Under the pieces are notes generated by a model. The model saw only the letters and a program-made list of their open reading frames with translations, did no database searches and was not told the origin of the DNA. 64,000 nt of DNA from Xanthomonas arboricola pv. juglandis (GTDB lineage: Bacteria; Pseudomonadota; Gammaproteobacteria; Xanthomonadales; Xanthomonadaceae): assembly GCF_001013475.1 (NCBI RefSeq), contig NZ_JZEF01000001.1, positions 721,472 to 785,471 of the forward strand, read 5' to 3'. Shown in pieces: positions 1-11,109 of the stretch (position 1 is its first letter; each line of letters begins with the position of its first letter). Position numbers and translations under genes: made by a program.

Positions 1-618
1 GCCGGCAAGACGCTGGCCGAGCAGGGCGCCACCAAGGAAATCGTGCCGGGCTATTACTCGGTGAAGGAGGCGATCTTCCCGTTCGCCAAGTTCCAGGGCG
101 TGGACCCGATCCTCGGGCCGGAGATGCGCTCCACCGGGGAGGTGATGGGCGTGGGCCGCAGCTTCAGCGCCGCGTTTGCGCGCGCGCAGGAGGCCGGCGG
201 CATCAAGGCCCCGCCGGTGGGCAAGGCGTTCGTGTCGGTGCGCGATCCGGACAAGCAGCGCGTGTTGCCGGTGGCGCAGGCGCTGGTGGAGCGTGGCTAT
301 ACGCTGGTCGCCACGCGTGGCACCGGAGCCTGGCTGCAGCAGAACGGGCTGAGCTGCGAAATCGTCAACAAGGTCGCCGAAGGGCGCCCGCATATCGTCG
401 ATTCGATCAAGAACGGCGAGATCGTGTATATCGTCAACACCACCGAAGGTCGCGCCGCCATCTCCGACTCGTTCTCGATCCGGCGTGAAGCGTTGCAGCA
501 TCGCGTGACCTATTCGACCACCGTTGCCGGCGCCAAGGCGCTGGTGCATTCGCTGGAATTCCGCGGCACCGGCCCTGTGTGGTCGCTGCAGGAACTGCAC
601 AAGGAGCTGGAAGCATGA
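1..618 (+). CDS. carB: Carbamoyl-phosphate synthase large subunit, C-terminal part (5' end outside window)
   Basis: The reading frame is open from the first base of the window to a TGA at 616-618, giving the last 205 residues of a protein that is normally about 1,070-1,080 residues long. CarB makes carbamoyl phosphate from bicarbonate, ammonia (delivered by CarA) and two ATP for arginine and pyrimidine synthesis. The visible part holds the end of the second ATP-grasp half ([21 protein letters not shown]) and the C-terminal MGS-like allosteric domain, which binds ornithine and UMP in the E. coli enzyme (from about [21 protein letters not shown] onward). The GTG at 43 is internal and not a start. 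The stop overlaps the greA start as ATGA, so the two genes are probably translationally coupled. This carB-greA adjacency is usual in Xanthomonas. Confidence 0.97.
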   Translation, partial: AGKTLAEQGATKEIVPGYYSVKEAIFPFAKFQGVDPILGPEMRSTGEVMGVGRSFSAAFARAQEAGGIKAPPVGKAFVSVRDPDKQRVLPVAQALVERGYTLVATRGTGAWLQQNGLSCEIVNKVAEGRPHIVDSIKNGEIVYIVNTTEGRAAISDSFSIRREALQHRVTYSTTVAGAKALVHSLEFRGTGPVWSLQELHKELEA

Positions 619-1091
619 GAGCACCCATGACGGCAAAGGGCGCGCAGCGTCTGCGCGAAGAGCTGGACCAGCTGAAGTCGGTCAAGCGTCCGGCGGTGAT
701 CAATGCGATCGCCGAAGCGCGCGCGCACGGCGATCTGAAGGAAAACGCCGAGTACCACGCCGCGCGCGAGCAGCAGAGCTTCATCGAAGGCCGCATCAAG
801 CAGCTGGAAGGCGAGCTCTCGCATGCCGAGATCATCGACATCACCAAGCTGTCGGCCGGCAACAAGATCGTGTTCGGCGCCACGGTGACGCTGGCCGACA
901 CCGAGACCGACGAAGAGAAGCGCTACCAGATCGTTGGCGATCTGGAAGCGGACATCAAGCTGGGCATGATCGCGATCTCCTCGCCGCTGGCGCGTGCGTT
1001 GATCGGCAAGCTGGAAGGCGACTCGGTCACCATCGATGCGCCGGCCGGCCAGCGCGAGTACGAAGTGGTCAGCGTTGCCTATCTGGACTGA
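615..1091 (+). CDS. greA: Transcription elongation factor GreA
   Basis: The product is 158 residues, the same length as E. coli GreA. It rescues backtracked RNA polymerase by stimulating cleavage of the 3' end of the nascent RNA. The N-terminal coiled coil (about residues 5-75) contains the conserved acidic-tip segment [17 protein letters not shown], and the C-terminal FKBP-like domain (about 80-158) ends in [11 protein letters not shown]. The ATG at 615, overlapping the carB stop as ATGA, gives the family N-terminus [17 protein letters not shown]. An ATG at 627 is a possible alternative, and the frame is open upstream to 579 but without family similarity there. Identity is secure; only the exact start is open. 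Confidence 0.97.
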   Translation: MRAPMTAKGAQRLREELDQLKSVKRPAVINAIAEARAHGDLKENAEYHAAREQQSFIEGRIKQLEGELSHAEIIDITKLSAGNKIVFGATVTLADTETDEEKRYQIVGDLEADIKLGMIAISSPLARALIGKLEGDSVTIDAPAGQREYEVVSVAYLD

Positions 1092-1121
1092 CGGGTCGGG
1101 ATTGAAGAACGCCACCGCCCG

Positions 1122-2042
1122 ATGACCACTGCCACGCTGCTGCTGCCGGAAAAACGCCGTCTGCCCGGTGAACTGGGCGACACGCCGGTGGCGCGTGCGC
1201 TGGCGCGTGCCGATCAGCAAGGTGCCGAGCCCGGCGAAGTGGCGCAGCTGCAGCGCCACTTCGCACTGACGCCTGCGCACTGGCCGGTGGCCGCGTTGAC
1301 CCGCCAGCTCGATGCCGGCGATGCGGCCGGTGCGACCTGGGTGCGTGCCGATCCGGCCTATGTGGTGCCGGATATGCAGGGCGCGCGCTTGATGGGCTAC
1401 GGCGAGGCGCTCGGCCCCACGGCCGAGGACCTGGCGGTGTTGCTGCCCATCCTCAAGCCGATGTTCGGCGATGCCGGCTTCCTGCTGGATGCGCCCACGC
1501 CTGCGCGCTGGTACCTGCGGTTGTCGCCGGATGCCAAATTGCCGGAATTTGCGCCACCGGATCTGGCGATCGGCGATGACCTGTTCGAGCATCTGCCGGC
1601 CGGCGAGATCGGCCGGCGCTGGCGCGCCTTGCTGACCGAGGCGCAGGTGCTGCTGCATCAGCATCCCTGGAACGAGGGCCGCGTGGCCAGCGGCAAGCCG
1701 GCGATCAATTCGCTGTGGTTCTGGGGCGGTGGCGTGCTGCCGCATGCGGTGAGCTCGCCGCACCGTCAGGTACGCAGCCGCGAATCGCTGCTGCGTGCGC
1801 TGGCGCTGTCGGCCGGTGCCGATGCGCAGGGCGAACAACGCGTGGATGCATTGGTGGACCTGCGCCATCTGCGCTCGCTGCAGCAGTTCAGCGACGACGC
1901 GGTGGCGCCGTTGCTGGCGGCGATGGCGCGTGGCGAACTGGATCGGCTGGTGCTGGATTTCCAGGACGGCGAAACCGTGTCGCTGACGCATGCGCAACGC
2001 TGGCGTTTCTGGCGCAAGCCGCGGGTACAGCTGGCGCAATGA
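1122..2042 (+). CDS. rpfE: RpfE-type protein of the rpf cluster
   Basis: The product is 306 residues and soluble, with no signal peptide or membrane segment. Its position between greA and recJ, and the signatures KPAINSLWFWGGG and WYLRLSPDAKLPEF, match the protein called RpfE in Xanthomonas. RpfE is annotated as a distant relative of phosphoglycerate mutase / alkaline-phosphatase-fold enzymes, and its mutants show only mild changes in extracellular enzymes. No complete catalytic metal site can be read from the sequence, so an enzymatic role is unproven. The stop overlaps the recJ start (ATGA at 2039-2042). The gene starts 30 bp after greA, so carB-greA-rpfE-recJ probably form one transcript. 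Recognition is by context plus motifs, not by known biochemistry. Confidence 0.85.
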   Translation: MTTATLLLPEKRRLPGELGDTPVARALARADQQGAEPGEVAQLQRHFALTPAHWPVAALTRQLDAGDAAGATWVRADPAYVVPDMQGARLMGYGEALGPTAEDLAVLLPILKPMFGDAGFLLDAPTPARWYLRLSPDAKLPEFAPPDLAIGDDLFEHLPAGEIGRRWRALLTEAQVLLHQHPWNEGRVASGKPAINSLWFWGGGVLPHAVSSPHRQVRSRESLLRALALSAGADAQGEQRVDALVDLRHLRSLQQFSDDAVAPLLAAMARGELDRLVLDFQDGETVSLTHAQRWRFWRKPRVQLAQ

Positions 2043-3778
2043 CCTCCACCCCGCGGATCGTCCGGCGCCCACCCGGGCAGGCCGGCAGTTGGCCCGATGC
2101 CATGTTGCCGCTGTTGCGCCGCATCTATGCCGCGCGCGGCGTGACCGATACGCAGGGCGCGCAGCCGCGTCTGGGGCAGTTGCTGTCACCGCAGTTGTTG
2201 CACAACAGCGACGTCGCGGCCGAGCTGCTGGCCGATGCGATCGCACAGCAGCGTCGCATCTTGGTGGTGGGCGATTTCGACTGCGATGGCGCCACCGCCT
2301 GTGCGGTCGGCGTGCGTGGCTTGCGCATGCTCGGCGCGCTGGATGTCCACCACGCGGTGCCCAATCGCATGGTGCATGGCTATGGTCTGTCGCCTGCGCT
2401 GGTGGACGAGCTGGCTGCATTGCAGCCGGATCTGCTGGTCACCGTCGATCACGGCATCGCCTGCCACGCCGGCGTGGCCGCGGCCAAGGCGCGTGGCTGG
2501 ACGGTGCTGGTCACCGATCATCACCTGCCTGGTGAGGTGTTGCCGCCGGCCGATGCGATCGTCGATCCGAACCTGGCCAACGACCGCTTCCCGAGCAAAT
2601 CCCTGGCCGGGGTCGGGGTGATCTTCTACGTGCTGATGGCCTTGCGCGGCGTGCTGCGCGCGCGCGGCGCCTTTGCCGAACGCGCCGAGCCGGATCTGTC
2701 GGTATTGCTGGACCTGGTGGCGGTCGGCACGGTCGCCGATCTGGTGCCACTGGACACCAACAACCGTGCGCTGGTGTCGGCCGGCCTGCGCCGCCTGCGC
2801 GAGGGCAAGGGGTGCATCGGCCTGCGCGCCCTGATCGATGCCAGCGGCCGCGACGTGGCGCGCCTGAGCGCCAGCGATATCGGCTTTGCATTGGGGCCAC
2901 GTCTCAACGCCGCCGGCCGGCTGGAAGACATGGCCCTGGGCATCGAACTGCTGCTCAGCGAAGACTGGAGCCGGGCGCGCGAGATCGCCGGCACCCTGGA
3001 AGAGATCAACGCCGAGCGTCGCGCGGTGCAGCAGTTGATGACCGACGATGCCGAGCAGGCGGTCACCAAGGTGGTGCTGGATGCCGATGGCGAATTGCCG
3101 ATCGCCGCGTGCCTGTTCGACGCCGACTGGCACCCCGGTGTCATCGGCCTGGTCGCCTCCAAGCTCAAGGACCGGCTGCATCGCCCGGTGATTGCATTGG
3201 CGCCGGCCGAGCCGGGCAGCAGCCAGCTGCGTGGCTCGGCGCGTTCGATTCCCGGCCTGCATATCCGCGATGTGCTGGCTGCCGTGGACGCGCGCCACCC
3301 GGGCCTGATCCAGAAGTTCGGCGGGCATGCGATGGCGGCCGGATTGAGCCTGGAGCAGGCCGCGCTGGCGACCTTCGAGCAGGCATTCCGGCGCCAGGTG
3401 CAGACAATGGTGGACGCCTCGTTGCTGCATGCCGAATTGCACAGCGACGGCGAACTGGCCGCGCACGAGCTCGATCACCTGCATGCCGAGGCACTGCGCG
3501 TGGCCGGGCCGTGGGGGCAGGGCTTTCCCGAGCCGCTGTTCGATGGCCGATTCGAAGTGCTGCAATGGCGCCTGCTCAAGGAGCGCCATCTCAAGCTCAC
3601 GCTGCGCTGTGCCGGCCGCGCCGAACCGCTCAACGCCATCCACTTCAATGGCTGGCGCGGCAGCGAGCCGGCACGCATGGTGCGGCTGGCGTACCGCCTG
3701 GTCAGCGACGATTATCGCGGCGGCACCGCGGTGCAGTTGATCGTCGAACATTGCGAGCCGGCGACAGTCACTGGCTGA
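2039..3778 (+). CDS. recJ: Single-stranded-DNA-specific 5'-3' exonuclease RecJ
   Basis: Starting at the ATG that overlaps the rpfE stop, the protein has 579 residues (E. coli RecJ has 577). It degrades single-stranded DNA 5' to 3' in RecF-pathway recombination and mismatch and base-excision repair. DHH-family metal motifs are visible: VVGDFDCDGATACAVG (about residues 75-90), VTVDHGI and TDHHLPGE. The DHHA1 part carries KFGGHAMAAGLSLEQA. The C-terminal OB-like domain follows (LRGSARSIPG region to the end). The frame is open 324 bp upstream inside rpfE, but that stretch is not RecJ-like. A weak hairpin overlaps the stop codon and is followed by pyrimidine-rich sequence. Confidence 0.97.
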   Translation: MTSTPRIVRRPPGQAGSWPDAMLPLLRRIYAARGVTDTQGAQPRLGQLLSPQLLHNSDVAAELLADAIAQQRRILVVGDFDCDGATACAVGVRGLRMLGALDVHHAVPNRMVHGYGLSPALVDELAALQPDLLVTVDHGIACHAGVAAAKARGWTVLVTDHHLPGEVLPPADAIVDPNLANDRFPSKSLAGVGVIFYVLMALRGVLRARGAFAERAEPDLSVLLDLVAVGTVADLVPLDTNNRALVSAGLRRLREGKGCIGLRALIDASGRDVARLSASDIGFALGPRLNAAGRLEDMALGIELLLSEDWSRAREIAGTLEEINAERRAVQQLMTDDAEQAVTKVVLDADGELPIAACLFDADWHPGVIGLVASKLKDRLHRPVIALAPAEPGSSQLRGSARSIPGLHIRDVLAAVDARHPGLIQKFGGHAMAAGLSLEQAALATFEQAFRRQVQTMVDASLLHAELHSDGELAAHELDHLHAEALRVAGPWGQGFPEPLFDGRFEVLQWRLLKERHLKLTLRCAGRAEPLNAIHFNGWRGSEPARMVRLAYRLVSDDYRGGTAVQLIVEHCEPATVTG

Positions 3779-3792
3779 GCTGCGGGCTCAGC
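3774..3792 (+). terminator. Possible weak terminator after recJ
   Basis: A 7-bp stem, GCTGAGC/GCTCAGC with loop TGCGG, overlaps the recJ stop codon. It is followed by GTTCTCTCTACCTTTTG, which is T-rich but not a clean run. The placement fits the end of the carB-greA-rpfE-recJ unit. Confidence 0.4.
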
Positions 3793-3840
3793 GTTCTCTC
3801 TACCTTTTGTAGGCTGCACCTGACGTCATCTGGATGGTCC

Positions 3841-3918
3841 AGACCGCGTTGGTCGAGGGCGCGTGGTGTCCTCGCCGCTCGCCGGATGCGCCGTGAATCC
3901 GTCCGTGAAGGGAGCTGA
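3841..3918 (-). repeat. Palindromic repeat family B, partial copy
   Basis: This matches one half of the family-B element seen near 26.0, 38.0 and 38.5 kb. Shared words are GTCGAGGGCGCG, a degenerate TCCTCGCCGCTCGCC arm and CGCCGTGAATCCGTCC. The central GCGGCAT palindrome and the other arm are missing, so it is a decayed or half copy. Confidence 0.7.
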
Positions 3919-4278
3919 GCGTCGGGTTCTCAGGCGCGCGGCTGCCAGTCGCTGGCTTCGGTAAGGGGCGGCAGCGCGGCCGGGGATCGGCTCCTCGGTT
4001 CGGTCAGACATCCTGTCTGACTCGCCGCCGCGGCACATCCTGAGTGCCGCTCTCCGCCAATCCCCGGCCACGCTGCCGCCTCGGCATGTCGTTTCCGCGA
4101 CCTGGTCAAGGCAGGCCGCTTCACCATCTTGTTTGCAAGCTTCGCGATGACGACGCTGCAGGTGTTTTCTTGAAGGCCTGTGTTGTTCGGCGTGTGCCGG
4201 GGAGCCGATCGGACGCGCCGTGATCCAAGCCACACGCGTCGTGCTCCGCCTGCAACCACGCACACCGACCGTCTGACA

Positions 4279-4386
4279 GGTCCTTGCCTGCCCACCGTCG
4301 CGGGACCTTGAGCGGCATGGATGCCGCGCCAGAGCCTGCATGGACGTACTTGCGGCGTGTCCTGCGATGGTGGGCGGGCAAGGGCC
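4279..4386 (+). repeat. Palindromic repeat family A, copy 1
   Basis: A 108-bp element. The left arm starts GGTCCTTGCCTGCCCACCG and the right arm ends TGGTGGGCGGGCAAGGGCC, so the ends are imperfect inverted repeats. Between them are the centre GCGGCATGGATGCCGC and the word GGACGTACTTGCGGCGTG. The centre is less perfect than in the copies at 25.8 and 26.4 kb. Confidence 0.85.
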
Positions 4387-4589
4387 TTGCAGCCAGGCTG
4401 CAGCTCAGCCGCTCTGCACGTGCTCTGCACTGAACTTCGCACCACAGGCGGCATTTATGCGGGAGTACACGCTCGAAGAGCCGCATGCCTGACGGCCGCA
4501 AAGCAGTCTGGTTTGCAGTTCGAAGCGTCCTGCAAGACCGTGCAAGCGCACATTGGCGCTCGCACTCGCTCGCACTGTCCTCGCCCCGA

Positions 4590-5627
4590 TCAGGGCGCCT
4601 TCTTGACTTCGGTCACCAAGGTCGGCAATTCCCACGCGCCGCCAGCGGCGACCAATCTGCACAGGCCGGAGGTGGATTCGGAGGTCGGCACGAAACGGCG
4701 GCCGTCCCAGGTCCAGCTGGCCTCGCTGTAGCAATCGCCCAGGCCACGGCCCTTCTGCGATTCAAGGATGGTGGAACCGTCGATATCGCTGGCGTGCGTG
4801 GTCACCAACGTCGGCGCGAAGGGCGCGCGTGCATTGATCACCCAGAAACCGGTGCCGACGTTGTAGGCGCCCATCCAGCAGTCGGTCGACACCAGCAGTT
4901 TGTCGCTGCTGAGCCGGGTGATCGACAGCGGCTCGGCCGTATCGTCGGCCTGCAGTCCCTTGCATTCCTCATCGGCCGGCAAGCTGGCACGCAGTGCTTG
5001 ATAGAGCGCAGGCAGCGTGCCCAGGCGCGCATCGGCCGCTTGCGGTGCTGCCAGTTTGACCGCGCGCACCTGCGGTGCCGGCACGGCCGGCAGCACCGTG
5101 GCTTCGTCGCGATCGCCCTTGCGCACCAGTGCGCCGCGCGTGCCTAGCCGGCCCTGGAACTCGTCCATCTTCAGCAACACCGCCGCCGCCCCACGATCGG
5201 ACAGCTGCCAGCGGCGGCCATCGTTGCCCACTGCCACGATCTTGCTGCTGCGGGTCAGTGCGGCCAGCAGTGCGGTCACCTGCGCGCTGGTCAGCGGCGC
5301 GGTGCCGCTGTCGCGATTCAATGCCAGCTTGCCCAGGTCGCGCTGGTCGATGCGCAAGCTGAGCGAGGCCGGCATCTTGACCTCGTCGTACTGGCCCAGC
5401 ATCAACTCGGCGGTGACCGCTTGTCCGGCACCGGCCTTGCGCGTCAGCAGCACCGACACCGGCGTGCTGTCGTCTTCATCCGGCTGATAGCCGGCAGCGC
5501 GGCAGGTGCGGGTGTTGTCGCAGGCGATGGTCCAGTCCTGGTGGTCGAAGGCGATGCCCACCGGCGCATCGGCAAGGGCGGCGACAGGCGCGAGCAACAA
5601 GGTGGCGGCAAGCAGGGTAGGGCGCAT
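4590..5627 (-). CDS. Exported DUF1176-family protein
   Basis: The product is 345 residues. An N-terminal Sec signal peptide (MRPTLLAATLLLAPVAALA, probable cleavage before DAPVG) points to a periplasmic or exported protein. The mature start, with FDHQDWTIACDNTRTCRAAGYQ, is the hallmark of the DUF1176 family, whose function is unknown. Two cysteines lie in that motif and more occur later (EECKGLQ, STDCWMGAYN, GDCYSEASW), so disulfides are plausible. The gene is flanked downstream by a repeat-rich gap and lies 100 bp from the acyltransferase gene, which is upstream of it on the same strand. Nothing in the sequence links it to DSF signalling, although it lies inside the rpf region. Confidence 0.85.
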   Translation of the reverse strand: MRPTLLAATLLLAPVAALADAPVGIAFDHQDWTIACDNTRTCRAAGYQPDEDDSTPVSVLLTRKAGAGQAVTAELMLGQYDEVKMPASLSLRIDQRDLGKLALNRDSGTAPLTSAQVTALLAALTRSSKIVAVGNDGRRWQLSDRGAAAVLLKMDEFQGRLGTRGALVRKGDRDEATVLPAVPAPQVRAVKLAAPQAADARLGTLPALYQALRASLPADEECKGLQADDTAEPLSITRLSSDKLLVSTDCWMGAYNVGTGFWVINARAPFAPTLVTTHASDIDGSTILESQKGRGLGDCYSEASWTWDGRRFVPTSESTSGLCRLVAAGGAWELPTLVTEVKKAP

Positions 5628-5727
5628 GGTGTCTTCGAAAGAGCGTGTCCGGCGCGCATCTTGCGTTGCTGCCGACGGGCCGTCCAGTGCGTGGCAGGCG
5701 AAACAGCGCCACCCCTGCGCCTGGTGT

Positions 5728-6963
5728 TCATGAGGTCATCGGCATGACGTCGGCCTTCCTCGCCGAACGCGGCGTGCGTGCGCGCAATCCGAACAAGGGA
5801 CGCAACCAGCGCACCCGGCGGATCGCAAACTCATGCAACGCCAGGCAGCCGATCACGGTGGCGGCGATCACCAGCGTCGGCTCCAGCCAGGCATTCAGAT
5901 GCAACGGCATCAGCCAGTACAGCGTCACGATGATCAGGCTCTGGTGCAGGATGTACCACGGGAACACCGCCTCCGTGCAGTACGGCAGCCAGCGGAACGG
6001 GCGGTTCAATCGGTGCCTGGCCCAGCCAAGAATCGTCAGCAGCGCCAGCCAGGTGTAGGCGGCACGTGCGCTGTGCTCGATCACCGCCCACGGCAGCGCG
6101 GCCAGCGCTGCACCCGGTTGCGCAGTCTGCCAATGGATGCTGGCATAGCGAATGGCCAGTTCGGTGCCGATTGCCGTAAGCGCGGTGCCTAGCGTGAGCC
6201 AGCGCAGCTGCACGGCCCACTGCCAGAAGCGCTCGCTGCGCGCCAGCAGGTATCCCAGGACGAACAACGGGAACGACTCGGCGTGCACGAACCAGTCGCC
6301 AAACAGCGCGTGGGTGGGCGGGTGGCGCGGCATCACCCACAGCACGCAGAACGCTTCCCACAGGATCGGCAACAGCAGCAGGGCCGGCACCGCCAGCGCA
6401 GTGGGCAGGCCCGGTAACGCACTCAGCCGCAGCGGGCGTGTCAGCGATACCAGCGCCATCAATGCGACGGTATAGGGCAGCAGATAGGCCAGATACCACA
6501 GGTGGTTCCAGGTGATGCCATGCTGCCAGCCATCGAAACTGCCGGCCGGCCACGGCCGCACCTGCCAGTAGCGCAACAGGAAGTTGCCCAAGCCCGGGCT
6601 GACCTTGCCGTTGCTCACGCCCTGGCAATAGGCCTGCACCGCCACCACCACGAACATGCCGAACAACAACGGTGGCAGCAATCGCCCGCAGCGCCGCAAG
6701 GCAAAGCGCCAGGGCGTGGCCTGCGGCCGCGACAGCCCGATGGCGATGCCGGAGATCATGAACAGCAAGGGCATCCGCCAGCGGTTGAGCACGATCATCG
6801 GCCATTGCAGCCACTGCGCGGTGTGCACGCTCTTGAGGTGGAACTCCCAGTCGGCCACGTAGGCCATGCCCGCGTGGTAGAGGATCAGCAGTGCGAAGGC
6901 GAAGACGCGCAAGGCGTCGATATCGTGGCGGCGCTCGGTCATGGTCGTGTCGGTAGGAGACAT
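5728..6963 (-). CDS. Acyltransferase 3 family membrane protein
   Basis: With the chosen ATG at 6963 (MSPTDTTMTERRHDIDALR) the protein has 411 residues. A GAGGA ribosome site lies about 7 bases upstream of that ATG, whereas the ATG at 6942 has none. The frame stays open upstream to 7644 but there it runs antisense to rpfD. The N-terminus RRHDIDALRVFAFALLILYHAGMAY and LFMISGIAIGLSR are typical of integral-membrane acyltransferases (Acyl_transf_3) that O-acylate sugars or other cell-surface molecules. About ten hydrophobic helices can be seen. The substrate cannot be predicted. It is divergent from rpfD, with 131 bp shared between the two starts. Confidence 0.9.
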   Translation of the reverse strand: MSPTDTTMTERRHDIDALRVFAFALLILYHAGMAYVADWEFHLKSVHTAQWLQWPMIVLNRWRMPLLFMISGIAIGLSRPQATPWRFALRRCGRLLPPLLFGMFVVVAVQAYCQGVSNGKVSPGLGNFLLRYWQVRPWPAGSFDGWQHGITWNHLWYLAYLLPYTVALMALVSLTRPLRLSALPGLPTALAVPALLLLPILWEAFCVLWVMPRHPPTHALFGDWFVHAESFPLFVLGYLLARSERFWQWAVQLRWLTLGTALTAIGTELAIRYASIHWQTAQPGAALAALPWAVIEHSARAAYTWLALLTILGWARHRLNRPFRWLPYCTEAVFPWYILHQSLIIVTLYWLMPLHLNAWLEPTLVIAATVIGCLALHEFAIRRVRWLRPLFGLRARTPRSARKADVMPMTS

Positions 6964-7094
6964 GCCCGCATCCTCGGCAACGCCGGCCCCAGGCAGCTGC
7001 GCCAAGGGTGGCAATGCCGTCCCGGAGTGACCAGTTGCGGTCCTGCAGGGACGAACCGGGGGCGGCCAGCGGGCGGTTTGCATAGAATGCGCGG

Positions 7095-8015
7095 ATGAAT
7101 TCACCTGTGTCCGGGGCGATCGAACGCGAGACCGACAGCGATGCCAATGCGGGCAGGCGCTGGGTGGCGTTGATCTGGCTGCTGGTTTTCTATGGCAGCG
7201 CGCTGGGCAACACCGCCAGCACATGGCTGGCGGCACGGCGCGACGGCCAGCCGCTGCTGCTGTGGCAGGTGCTGACCTGGGAGTTGAGCAGCGCGACCGT
7301 CTCACTGCTGCTCTTGCCGCCGCTGATCTGGCTCTGCACGCGTTGGCCATTGCATGCCGATGTCTGGCGGCGGCGCGTTCCTGTCTATATTGCGGCCGCA
7401 CTTGCCTGGTGGCTGCTGCACGTGAGCGGCATGGTGCTGCTGCGCAAGCTGGTCTATCTGGCGGTCGGTGCGCACTACGATTTCGGCGCCTTGCGGTTGC
7501 AGTGGATTTACGAGCTGTCCAAGGATCTGCGCACCTTTGCCCTGCTGGTGGCGCTACGCCACACGCTGGCCTGGTATGGCCGGCGTCGGCAGGGCGAGGC
7601 GCATCTGCTGGCCGCGCCGGACGAAGGCCCGCCGGTCGAGCCACTGGACCGTCCGGAACGCTTTCTGGTGCGCAAGCTGGGGCGCGACTTCCTGGTCGCC
7701 ACCGCCGACATCGAGTGGATCCAGGCGTCGGGCAACTACGTCAACCTGCATGTACGCGGCCACGATTACCCGCTGCGCAGCACGATGGCCGCGATCGAGG
7801 CCAGGCTCGACCCGGCCGCGTTCGTGCGCATCCATCGCAGCTATCTGGTGAAGCTGGCACGCGTGCAGGCGATCGAGCCGCTGGAATCCGGCGACGCCCG
7901 CGTACACCTGGCCGACGCCGGCGTGCTGCCGTGCAGTCGCCGTTACCTGGCTGCATTACGGGCGTTGGCGGGGCAGGCGCCCACACCGCAGCGTGTCGAG
8001 GCCGCGCCGGGCTGA
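7095..8015 (+). CDS. rpfD: RpfD, LytTR-type DNA-binding protein with membrane domain
   Basis: The product is 306 residues. Four hydrophobic segments lie in the first ~170 residues (WVALIWLLVFYGSALG, VSLLLLPPLIWLC, VPVYIAAALAWWLLHVSGMV and a weaker fourth). A linker and a C-terminal LytTR DNA-binding domain (about 195-295) follow, with IEWIQASGNYVNLHV, PLRSTMAAIEARLDP and FVRIHRSYLV. Such membrane-tethered LytTR proteins are transcription regulators. RpfD is the member of the rpf cluster with this architecture, and its position between the acyltransferase and prfB fits. There is no receiver domain, so the input is presumably the membrane part. Confidence 0.9.
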   Translation: MNSPVSGAIERETDSDANAGRRWVALIWLLVFYGSALGNTASTWLAARRDGQPLLLWQVLTWELSSATVSLLLLPPLIWLCTRWPLHADVWRRRVPVYIAAALAWWLLHVSGMVLLRKLVYLAVGAHYDFGALRLQWIYELSKDLRTFALLVALRHTLAWYGRRRQGEAHLLAAPDEGPPVEPLDRPERFLVRKLGRDFLVATADIEWIQASGNYVNLHVRGHDYPLRSTMAAIEARLDPAAFVRIHRSYLVKLARVQAIEPLESGDARVHLADAGVLPCSRRYLAALRALAGQAPTPQRVEAAPG

Positions 8016-8249
8016 CCGTTCCAGGCGGTCAGCCTTGCGACCGGAGCGAGCGCCAGCCTCGCAGTGGCAGATGAGCCCAGACGCTCGTCATCTGGACCGC
8101 CTGCTGGCTGCCTTGCTCCGGTCTGAGCTTGCAGTGGTCGCCATGACGTCCATGGCCGGCACGAACCTGCGGCCCGTCACGATCGCCACCGCGTTCCGCC
8201 GCCGCCGCCCGCTTGCTAAACTACCGGGCTTGTTTGCCGGAAATCCGTC

Positions 8250-9375
8250 ATGATCGAAACCAATCCGATCCGCCAGCGCATCACCGATCTCAGCGATCGC
8301 GTGCTCTCGCTCAGGGGGTATCTTTGACTACGACGTCAAGAAAGAGCGTCTAGAAGAAGTCAGCCGGGAGCTTGAGAGCCCCGACGTGTGGAACGACGCC
8401 GAGCGTGCGCAGGCCCTGGGTCGCGAGCGCTCGCTGCTGGAAAAAACCGTCATCGGCATCGCCGATGTGCTGGCCGGCCTGAGCGATGCCGGCGATCTGC
8501 TGGAATTGGCCGAAAGCGAGCAGGACGAAGACACCGCGGTGGCGGTAATCGCCGATCTGGACAAGTACCAGACCCATGTCGAAAAGCTGGAATTCCAGCG
8601 CATGTTCTCCGGCCAGATGGACGGCGCCAACGCGTTTGTCGACATCCAGGCCGGCGCCGGCGGCACCGAGGCGCAGGACTGGGCGGAGATCCTGCTGCGT
8701 ATGTACCTGCGCTGGGCCGAGTCGCGCGGCTGGAAGACCGAGCTGATGGAAGTGTCCGGCGGCGAAGTGGCAGGCATCAAGTCGGCCACGATCCGCATCG
8801 AGGGCGAGTACGCCTATGGCTGGCTGAAGACCGAGATCGGCGTGCACCGGCTGGTGCGCAAGTCGCCGTTCGATTCGGACAACCGCCGGCATACCAGCTT
8901 CACCTCGGTGTTCGTGTCGCCGGAAGTGGACGACAACATCGAGATCGACATCAATCCGGCCGATCTGCGTACCGACGTGTATCGCTCCTCGGGTGCCGGT
9001 GGTCAGCACGTCAACAAGACCGAATCGGCGGTGCGTATCACGCATATCCCGACCAACACCGTGGTCGCCTGCCAGACCGGCCGCAGCCAGCACCAGAACC
9101 GCGACAACGCGATGAAGATGCTGGCCGCCAAGTTGTACGAGTTGGAGGTGCAAAAGCGCAATGTCGAGCGAGACGCGCTGGAAGCCACCAAGTCCGACAT
9201 CGGCTGGGGCAGTCAGATCCGCAATTACGTGCTCGATCAGAGCCGCATCAAGGATCTGCGTACCGGCATCGAACGCAGCGATACGCAGAAAGTGCTCGAC
9301 GGCGATCTGGACGAATTCGTCGAGGCCAGCCTCAAGGCCGGTCTGGCGGCAGGCTCCAAGCGCCTGGATGCCTGA
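8250..9375 (+). CDS. prfB: Peptide chain release factor 2 (programmed +1 frameshift)
   Basis: The coding sequence is 8250-8324 joined to 8326-9375, giving 374 residues. The first 25 codons ([21 protein letters not shown] and so on) end at an in-frame TGA, and the rest of RF2 lies in the +1 frame. RF2 recognises UGA and UAA and triggers peptidyl-tRNA hydrolysis. The SPF-type stop recognition element appears as [16 protein letters not shown] and the catalytic loop as [17 protein letters not shown]. The frameshift allows RF2 to control its own level, since scarce RF2 favours shifting past the TGA. The gene is followed by lysS, the same order as in E. coli. Confidence 0.98.
8313..8328 (+). promoter_or_regulatory. 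prfB: prfB programmed +1 frameshift site
   Basis: The sequence reads AGG GGG TAT CTT TGA C. An internal Shine-Dalgarno-like AGGGGG lies three bases before the slippery CTT, followed by the in-frame UGA (8325-8327) with a C after it, the classic poor-termination context. Skipping T8325 moves the ribosome to GAC at 8326 and the main RF2 frame. Confidence 0.97.
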
Positions 9376-9583
9376 TCGCGCGGAGACGTCGCTGCGCCTG
9401 CCGCGCATCGACGTCTCCGCGCTTGCCGCCACGCGTGCAGCGCAATGCAGCGCGACGCATCGCCACGCAGTCCCGTTGCGCCGTGCAGTTGGCACCGATA
9501 CACCGTAAAACGCAGGAACCGGCCAGCCCGGTTCCGCATTCTCCACCGGGCACGCGCCCGATCCACAGCAGACCGATTCCGCC

Positions 9584-11101
<1,518 letters not shown>

Positions 11102-11109
11102 TCTTTTTT

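Larger units (their letters stand above)
3779..4589. other. Gene-free interval with palindromic repeats between recJ and the DUF1176 gene
   Basis: This interval of about 810 bp has no convincing gene. The short open frames in it lack a ribosome site and family features and run through repeats. It holds a partial reverse copy of repeat family B (about 3841-3918), an 8-bp palindrome GTCAGACA-TCC-TGTCTGAC (4003-4021), and a diverged full copy of repeat family A (4279-4386). Confidence 0.7.

Noticed and set aside
510..2420. Very long open frame (636 codons) on the minus strand opposite greA, rpfE and recJ
   Set aside because: It is antisense to three well-supported genes. Its composition (Arg/Ala/His/Gln-rich, no domains) is that of a shadow frame in high-GC DNA.
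5728..7644. A 638-residue version of the acyltransferase starting at 7644
   Set aside because: The extra N-terminal residues run antisense to rpfD and are Arg/Pro/Ala-rich. The start at 6963 has a ribosome site and gives the usual family length.
8250..8327. prfB read as a frameshifted pseudogene
   Set aside because: The AGGGGG-TAT-CTT-TGA-C context is the conserved programmed frameshift of RF2, and the rest of the protein is intact.
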